NCBI GenBank assembly: GCA_021784495.1
Contig: JAJXSQ010000122.1
Location: forward strand, 1 to 6,869
Length of the DNA: 6,869 nucleotides
Source: Myxococcales bacterium
GTDB taxonomy: Bacteria; Myxococcota; Myxococcia; Myxococcales; Anaeromyxobacteraceae
Direction of reading: 5' to 3'
Shown: in pieces, positions 4,572 to 6,869 of the stretch
Layout of the letters: every line of letters starts with the position of its first letter
Numbering within the stretch: position 1 is the stretch's first letter
Notes under the pieces: generated by a model
The model's database searches: none
Seen by the model: the letters and a program-made list of their open reading frames with translations, nothing else
Told to the model about the DNA's origin: nothing
Position numbers and translations under genes: made by a program

Positions 4572-6848
4572 GTGCAAAGTCGCCCCCGACTCGCGACCCG
4601 CTTCCCCATCCGGGCGAGGCTGCTCCTCCTCGGCGCCCTCGCGACGCTGCCGGGGCTGGCGATCATCTTCCACGACAGCCTCGAGGCGCAGCGGGCGGCG
4701 ATCGAGGCCGAGCGCGCCGCCGCCGCGCACGCGGTGGACGACCTGGGCGACGTCCTCCGGCTCCTCGCGACCGACGCCCGCCGGCTCCTCGGGACGCTCG
4801 CGCAGCTCCCCGAGGTCCAGCGCCGCGACGCCGCCGCCTGCGATCGGCTCTTCGCCCGGATCCTCTCCGACGCACCGGCCTACGCGAGCCTCCAGGCCGA
4901 TCGGCTCGACGGCACGGTCTTCGCTTCGGGCCGGCCGTTCGCCGGCGTGGTGAGCGCGGCGGATCGCCGGTACTTCCGCGACGCGGTCACCACCGGGCGG
5001 TTCGCGGCCGGGGAGTACATCGTCGGCAGGGTGGAGCACGAGCCGCTGCTCAGCTTCGCCCTCCCGGTCCGCGGCGCCGGCGGCGAGCTGGCCGCGGTGC
5101 TCCACGCCGGCCTGGCGATCTCCGGCTGGACCGCGCGCCTGGCCGCCATCCCGAAGCCGCCCGGGGCCGAGGTGGTGGTCACCGACCGCGCCGGGCGGCG
5201 GGTGTTCGTCGAGCCGCCGGCGGCGGCCGCGATCGGCGCCCCCGACGATCCGGCCCTCCTCTCCAGGATGGTCGCCGAGCGGGGCGCCTTCCACGCCGGC
5301 CCGCCCGAGGACCCGCGCCTCGTCGTCTACCAGCGCCTGGGGCTCGCGCCGGGCGACGAGCCCTACCTGACCGTGCGCCTGGCGGTGCCCGAGGCGCCCA
5401 TCCTGGCGACCGGCCGGGGCGTCCTGGCGCGCGGGGTCGCGATGCTCGGCCTCGCCGCCGCGCTCGCCGCCCTCGCCGTCGCGCTCGTCGGCGGCACCGC
5501 CATCGCGCATCCGGTCCGGGTGCTCGCCGCGGCGGCGAGGCGCATCGCCGCCGGCGACCTCGGCGCGCGGGTGGGCGCCGTCCATGGGCACGGCGAGCTG
5601 GCCGAGCTGTCGGCCACCTTCGACGAGATGGCCGCCACCCTCCAGGCGCGCGACCGGGAGCGCGAGCGGCTCGAGGCGCAGCTTCGCCACTCCCAGAAGA
5701 TGGAGGCGATCGGGAGGCTCGCCGGCGGCGTCGCCCACGACTTCAACAACCTCCTCACCGCCATCCGGGGCTCGGCGGCGTTCCTGCTCGAGGACCTGCC
5801 GCAGGGAGCGCCGAGCCGCGCCGACGTGGAGGAGATCGAGCGCGCCGCGGACCGGGCCACGAGCCTGACGCGGCAGCTCCTCACCTTCTCGCGCCGGCAG
5901 GTCGTCGGGCCGGCGGTCGTCGACCTGAACGACGTCGTCCGCGGCGCCGCCCGGCTCCTCTCCCGGCTCATCGGGGAGGACGTCCTCCTGCGGCTCGAGC
6001 TCGCCGAGCCGCTGCCGCCGGTGCTCGCCGACCCCGCGCAGCTCGAGCAGGTGATCACCAACCTCGCGGTGAACGCCCGCGACGCGATGCCGGGGGGCGG
6101 CGTCCTCACGCTCCGGACCGCGGAGATCGCGCTCGACGCGGCCTCGGCGCCGGGCGGGGGCGCGGGGCGGTGGCTGCGGCTCGAGGTCGAGGACACCGGC
6201 GTCGGGCTCTCGCCGGAGGCGCGCGAGCACCTCTTCGAGCCCTTCTTCACCACCAAGCCGGCCGGCGTCGGGACGGGGCTCGGCCTGGCGACCGTCTACG
6301 GGATCGTGAAGCAGTCCGGAGGAGCCGTCGGCGCCACCTCGAGGCCCGGGCGTGGCACCACCTTCGCGGTCCTCCTGCCGCCCGCCGCGGGGACGGCCGG
6401 AACGACCGCCCGGACGGCGCCGCCGACCGCGGCCCGGGGCGGCACCGAGCGGATCCTGATCGTCGAGGACGAGCCGGCCGTCCGCGAGCTGGCGCGGCGC
6501 GCGCTCGCGCGATTCGGCTACCGGCTCACGGTCGCGGCCACCCCCGAGGAGGCGCTCCGCCTGGTCGCCGAGGAGGGGCTCCGCCTGGATCTCCTGCTCA
6601 CCGACGTGGTGATGCCCGGGATGGGCGGCCACGAGCTGGCCGGGCGGGTGACGGCGCTCCGGCCCGGCCTCCCGGTGCTCTTCATGTCGGGCTACAGCGG
6701 CCCGGTGGCGCCGGGCGCGACGCCACCCCCGGCGGTCGACCTGGTGGAGAAGCCCTTCACCGTGGAGGAGCTGGCGCGGCGGGTCCGCGCCTCGCTCGAC
6801 CGGGCCGGCGTCGGCGCCCCGGCGGCGATCGACGCGGACGCATCGTGA
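4572..6848 (+). CDS. Hybrid sensor histidine kinase: Cache-type sensor, HAMP, HisKA, HATPase_c, receiver
   Basis: Inner-membrane two-component kinase of 758 residues. TM1 is at about 16-34. The extracytoplasmic region 35-280 looks like a double Cache/PDC sensor (pattern DRRYFRDAVTTGRFAAGEY at 131-149, then ALPVRGAGGELAAVL; a second sub-domain from about 198). TM2 is at about 283-312 and HAMP at about 312-365, followed by a charged coiled-coil linker. The HisKA H-box GGVAHDFNN carries phospho-acceptor H389. The ATPase has N501 (N-box), D541 in EDTGVGL, FEPFFTTK, and GVGTGLGLATV. After a Thr/Ala/Pro linker (606-624) comes a complete receiver: acidic pair E632/D633, phospho-acceptor D678, S706, K727-P728. 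The kinase-plus-receiver half resembles CckA-like hybrids, but with a Cache sensor in place of PAS domains. The GTG at 4572 is the only suitable start before TM1; its Shine-Dalgarno is weak. The ligand and output partner are unknown. A Hpt protein or a separate response regulator would normally be needed. Confidence 0.96.
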   Translation: MQSRPRLATRFPIRARLLLLGALATLPGLAIIFHDSLEAQRAAIEAERAAAAHAVDDLGDVLRLLATDARRLLGTLAQLPEVQRRDAAACDRLFARILSDAPAYASLQADRLDGTVFASGRPFAGVVSAADRRYFRDAVTTGRFAAGEYIVGRVEHEPLLSFALPVRGAGGELAAVLHAGLAISGWTARLAAIPKPPGAEVVVTDRAGRRVFVEPPAAAAIGAPDDPALLSRMVAERGAFHAGPPEDPRLVVYQRLGLAPGDEPYLTVRLAVPEAPILATGRGVLARGVAMLGLAAALAALAVALVGGTAIAHPVRVLAAAARRIAAGDLGARVGAVHGHGELAELSATFDEMAATLQARDRERERLEAQLRHSQKMEAIGRLAGGVAHDFNNLLTAIRGSAAFLLEDLPQGAPSRADVEEIERAADRATSLTRQLLTFSRRQVVGPAVVDLNDVVRGAARLLSRLIGEDVLLRLELAEPLPPVLADPAQLEQVITNLAVNARDAMPGGGVLTLRTAEIALDAASAPGGGAGRWLRLEVEDTGVGLSPEAREHLFEPFFTTKPAGVGTGLGLATVYGIVKQSGGAVGATSRPGRGTTFAVLLPPAAGTAGTTARTAPPTAARGGTERILIVEDEPAVRELARRALARFGYRLTVAATPEEALRLVAEEGLRLDLLLTDVVMPGMGGHELAGRVTALRPGLPVLFMSGYSGPVAPGATPPPAVDLVEKPFTVEELARRVRASLDRAGVGAPAAIDADAS

Positions 6849-6869
6849 ACGCGGGCCCGGCGGGCGGCC
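6845..6869 (+). CDS. Possible start of a further gene, coupled to the kinase (cut by right edge)
   Basis: A GTG at 6845-6847 overlaps the kinase TGA (6846-6848) in a GTGA arrangement, the same coupling seen between the ATPase and permease. Eight codons are visible (M-N-A-G-P-A-G-G) without a stop, too few to identify a family. There is no clear Shine-Dalgarno. If real, a response regulator or Hpt protein is the obvious expectation after a hybrid kinase, but that is inference from position. Confidence 0.3.

Noticed and set aside
5363..6256. Minus-strand open frame of 297 codons inside the kinase
   Set aside because: It is a shadow of a gene with complete kinase motifs, and its sequence is Ser/Arg/Ala-rich without a domain.
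2454..6632. Upstream extension of the ATPase frame to a 1,619-residue protein
   Set aside because: Only the last 226 codons (from 2453) look like a protein family. The rest is antisense to three well-supported genes and has a skewed Arg/Gly/Glu/Asp composition.
1..6869. CRISPR arrays, tRNA or rRNA genes, IS elements, toxin-antitoxin or phage genes
   Set aside because: I saw no spaced direct repeats, RNA-gene signatures, transposase motifs or terminal repeats on either strand. The coding space is fully explained by chromosomal-type genes.

Overview
This window is very G+C-rich, roughly three quarters by eye. Third codon positions are almost all G or C, and the codons TTA, CTA and TCA are absent from the three plus-strand genes. 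Together with the families seen (a discoidin-like SGNH esterase, an SprA-related HExxH protein, a Cache-type hybrid histidine kinase and a LolD/YbbA-type ABC exporter), this suggests a high-GC Gram-negative chromosome, for example Myxococcota or another deltaproteobacterial-grade or candidate phylum. The taxon is an inference. No plasmid, phage, IS, CRISPR, tRNA or rRNA signal is visible.

Layout: a minus-strand operon occupies the left third. It holds an ABC ATPase (2453 to 1773) translationally coupled by a GTGA overlap to a long FtsX-type permease (1776 down to the left edge, incomplete). A 123-bp divergent intergenic region (2454-2576) contains an interrupted dyad and the only AT-rich patch in the window, a plausible plus-strand promoter. 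Three plus-strand genes follow, all in the same reading frame: an SprA-related putative metalloprotease (2577-3233), a secreted SGNH/GDSL hydrolase with an N-terminal discoidin-like domain (3318-4490) and a membrane hybrid histidine kinase with a C-terminal receiver (4572-6848). The two gaps between them are 84 and 81 bp, and each holds a perfect 8-bp inverted repeat. A GTG overlapping the kinase stop codon may begin one more gene that leaves the window.

How the genes may work together: the ATPase and permease form one inner-membrane machine of the YbbAP/LolCDE/MacB superfamily. The permease topology (one TM, periplasmic domain, three TMs, two linking TMs, then a second TM and periplasmic domain) is most like YbbP. 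In E. coli, ybbA-ybbP is divergent from the SGNH esterase gene tesA. Here an SGNH esterase again lies on the divergent side, one gene away, so an exporter-plus-esterase envelope function is a reasonable but unproven idea. The kinase probably senses a small extracytoplasmic ligand through its Cache-like region; its output partner is not visible. No section looks like a wholly new system. The least understood element is the SprA-related protein.
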